Assembly: GCF_910594005.1 (NCBI RefSeq)
Contig: NC_057823.1
Coordinates: 101,232,015-101,296,014, forward strand
Direction: 5' to 3'
Length of the DNA stretch: 64,000 bases
From: Cervus elaphus
Lineage: Eukaryota > Chordata > Mammalia > Artiodactyla > Cervidae
Shown here: piece after piece, positions 62,140 through 64,000 of the stretch
Position numbering within the stretch: the stretch's first letter is position 1
Layout of the letters: each line of letters begins with the position of its first letter
Translations under genes and position numbers: made by a program
The notes under the pieces: generated by a model
The model's database searches: none
Seen by the model: the letters and a program-made list of their open reading frames with translations, nothing else
Told to the model about the DNA's origin: nothing

Positions 62140-62590
62140 TACCCCCCCCAACCTTATCCAAGAGGGATACATTCTAAGACCTCCAGTGGATGCCCCAAAC
62201 CACGATACTGTCAAAATCTGTGCATATTGTTTTTTTCCAACATCACTACTGTTGCACTTTGGGACCGTTATTAAGTAGAATAAAGGTCACTTGAACTCAA
62301 ACAGTGCGATACCATGACATTGACCTGATAACCAAGACAGCTGCTAAGTGACTCACAGGTTTGAGGGGTGGTACACACAGGGAGGATATGCTGGACAAAG
62401 GGATGAGTCACATCCTGAGCGGGATGGAGTGGGACACCGAGAGATGTCATCACGCCGCTCGGAATGGCTTGCGGTTTAAAATTTATGAATTGTTTCTGGA
62501 ATTTTCCATCTAATATTTTCAGACCTTGGTTGACTGCAGATAACTGAAACCACAGAAAGTGAAACTGCAGATGATGGGGATGACTGTATT
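62140..62590. mobile_element. Tigger-type DNA transposon fossil
   Basis: Starts ACCTTATCCAAGAGGGATAC, ATTCTAAGACCTCCAGTGGA and closes ACTGAAACCACAGAAAGTGA, AACTGCAGATGATGGGGATG. These are recognisable Tigger-family termini. The short left arm follows a C-run (62142-62150). Confidence 0.75.
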
Positions 62591-62880
62591 CTTAATGTTA
62601 ATTATCATTTTAAAATTCTGGCATTTTACTTAAAATTTTAAAAAGTAATTATTAAAAGATACATTAGGTCATTTAAAATGTAGCAAAAGACTTGAATTCC
62701 CTGCCTCTTCTTCTCCTTGACCTTTATCCATCCCTACCCCTACTGTCATTTTCTTAAGCTTTATTTTCTCCTTCCAAATTTTCTAGCTATTTCTCATATA
62801 TTTGCCTCCATATTTGTATGTAATAATCTTATACATCAGTGCTTTGATTTACCAGTTTTAGATACTATATTGACTTCTTG

Positions 62881-63099
62881 GACTTCCTATGTGGCTCAAT
62901 GGTAAAGAATCTGCCGGCCATGTAGGAGACGTGGGTTCGATCCCTGGGTAGGGAAGATACCCTGGAAAAGGAAAGGGCAACCCAATCTAGTATTCTTAAC
63001 TGGAAAATTCCATGGATAGAGGAGTCTGATGGGCTACAGTCCATGGAGTCACAAAAGAGTTGGACATGACTTAGCAATTAAACAGCAACAAGAACAACA
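62881..63099 (+). mobile_element. Bov-tA SINE with target duplication
   Basis: GACTTCCTATGTGGCTCAAT through GTTGGACATGACTTAGCAAT with a CAACAAGAACAAC tail. Flanks ATTGACTTCTTG (62869-62880) and ATTAACTTCTTG (63100-63111) differ at one base. Confidence 0.93.
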
Positions 63100-64000
63100 A
63101 TTAACTTCTTGTTATGCCAAGAATTAACTTTCTAAACTCTATTTTTCCTCCCTACCCTCTAAAATTATAATATTTTAAATCATTAGTCAGTATTTACAGT
63201 ATTCATGGCTATGTAAACATTGCTTATTGCCGAGCCAAGTAGTATATTATAATTGTTTCCTTTCTTGTACAATTTTGGCTTCTTCTTAGAATTAATTGTT
63301 TCATTGGTTTTCACTCAGTTCATATATTGCATGTTCTTCAGTTTCTCCAGTGGATATGTATTTCAGTATTATTTTTAATATACTAGATAACAAATTAGTT
63401 CCATTTTCCTCCCCTGAATACATCCTTCCTGTATCTTGTCAGTAGAATAACTTTAGAAGTTGGGCCCACAAAGCTAGTAAAAAGCAATGGCAGATATGCA
63501 GAAATCAATCCAATGTTATCATACTATTCCTAAGAATAGTGTGGTCCCACCAGTCAGGAAAAATTTGAAATGAATGAATGAATGATTTATAAAGTTTAGG
63601 TTTTAAAGTTAGGCAGGGAGATATTTATACTTTAAGAAGAGCCAAAGAAATACAAAATCCAGTCAAGTCATATGGTCAATTAGATGGAGGTGGCAGATTT
63701 TGTCTATGAGTAGACAGAAAAATTAGGTATGTACATTTCCAGTCTAACAGATGGCAGACTACTTAAAAACCTACTTCTTTAGGCATCAAGTGCTTAATGC
63801 AGCGACTATAAAACGATGCTCAGTAAACCCCATCAGTGTCAAAGGCAAGAATCCAGTCCTTGCCCAGGCCAGAGTCTTCTCTGAACATGAAGACACTTTG
63901 GGATTGTTTTGTTTTGTTTTACATAAAGAAACTTTGAGCAAGCTGAAAGGGTGGTTACAAAAATGACATGGGATGGTATCTTCAATATTCTGGTGGTGGG

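Larger units (their letters stand above)
53891..64000. other. Intergenic region downstream of PPIP5K2
   Basis: No coding exon, splice-framed segment or RNA gene recognised. It holds a 44-bp tandem pair (54555), a MIR (60020), a Tigger fossil (62140) and a Bov-tA (62881). 56060-57230 is GC-richer and partly resembles an old mammalian repeat. 57250-58480 has open frames of up to about 105 codons without recognisable protein features. In human, the gene after PPIP5K2 on this side is MACIR, as I remember; nothing of it is visible. Confidence 0.65.

Overview
This window is nuclear DNA from a ruminant, most likely a bovid. The evidence is the dense set of BovB LINEs and Bov-tA/Bov-A tRNA-type SINEs, plus CHR-type SINEs, old L1s, MIR and Tigger fossils, and a multi-exon vertebrate gene with GT-AG introns. 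I saw no bacterial, viral or CRISPR content.

The only protein-coding gene I can support is the 3' two-thirds of PPIP5K2 (diphosphoinositol pentakisphosphate kinase 2) on the + strand. I assembled 22 coding exons from 2950 to the TGA at 52304-52306. Joined, they give 900 codons plus stop with every splice phase consistent. The ATP-grasp kinase half lies upstream of the window. What is here is the histidine-acid-phosphatase-like domain (exons 2-14, opening with RHGDRTP and carrying HVELHFSP near its end) and the Ser/Arg/Lys-rich C-terminal tail (exons 15-22). Adding 343 to window residue numbers reproduces two human positions I remember: Arg837 (deafness variant site) and Ser1006 (beside a five-arginine nuclear-localisation stretch). 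This supports the gene call and the exon joins.

Layout: 1-2078 is one CHR-type SINE inflated by a 22-bp minisatellite, inside the intron before exon 1. 2950-9143 holds exons 1-8, including an 83-bp intron with a GC donor. 9144-16211 holds exons 9-10 amid L1 and BovB. 16212-34053 has large repeat-filled introns and exons 11-14, including an intron almost wholly made of a BovB copy with an 11-bp target duplication. 34054-52306 holds the tail exons, with several candidate alternative splice choices. 52307 to about 53890 is 3' UTR. From about 53.9 kb to 64 kb is intergenic DNA in which I recognise only repeats.

I did not find an undescribed gene system. The most noteworthy points are the SINE-born, indel-free minisatellite with a 198-bp higher-order duplication, the GC-AG mini-intron, the BovB-filled intron, and the splice options in the C-terminal tail.
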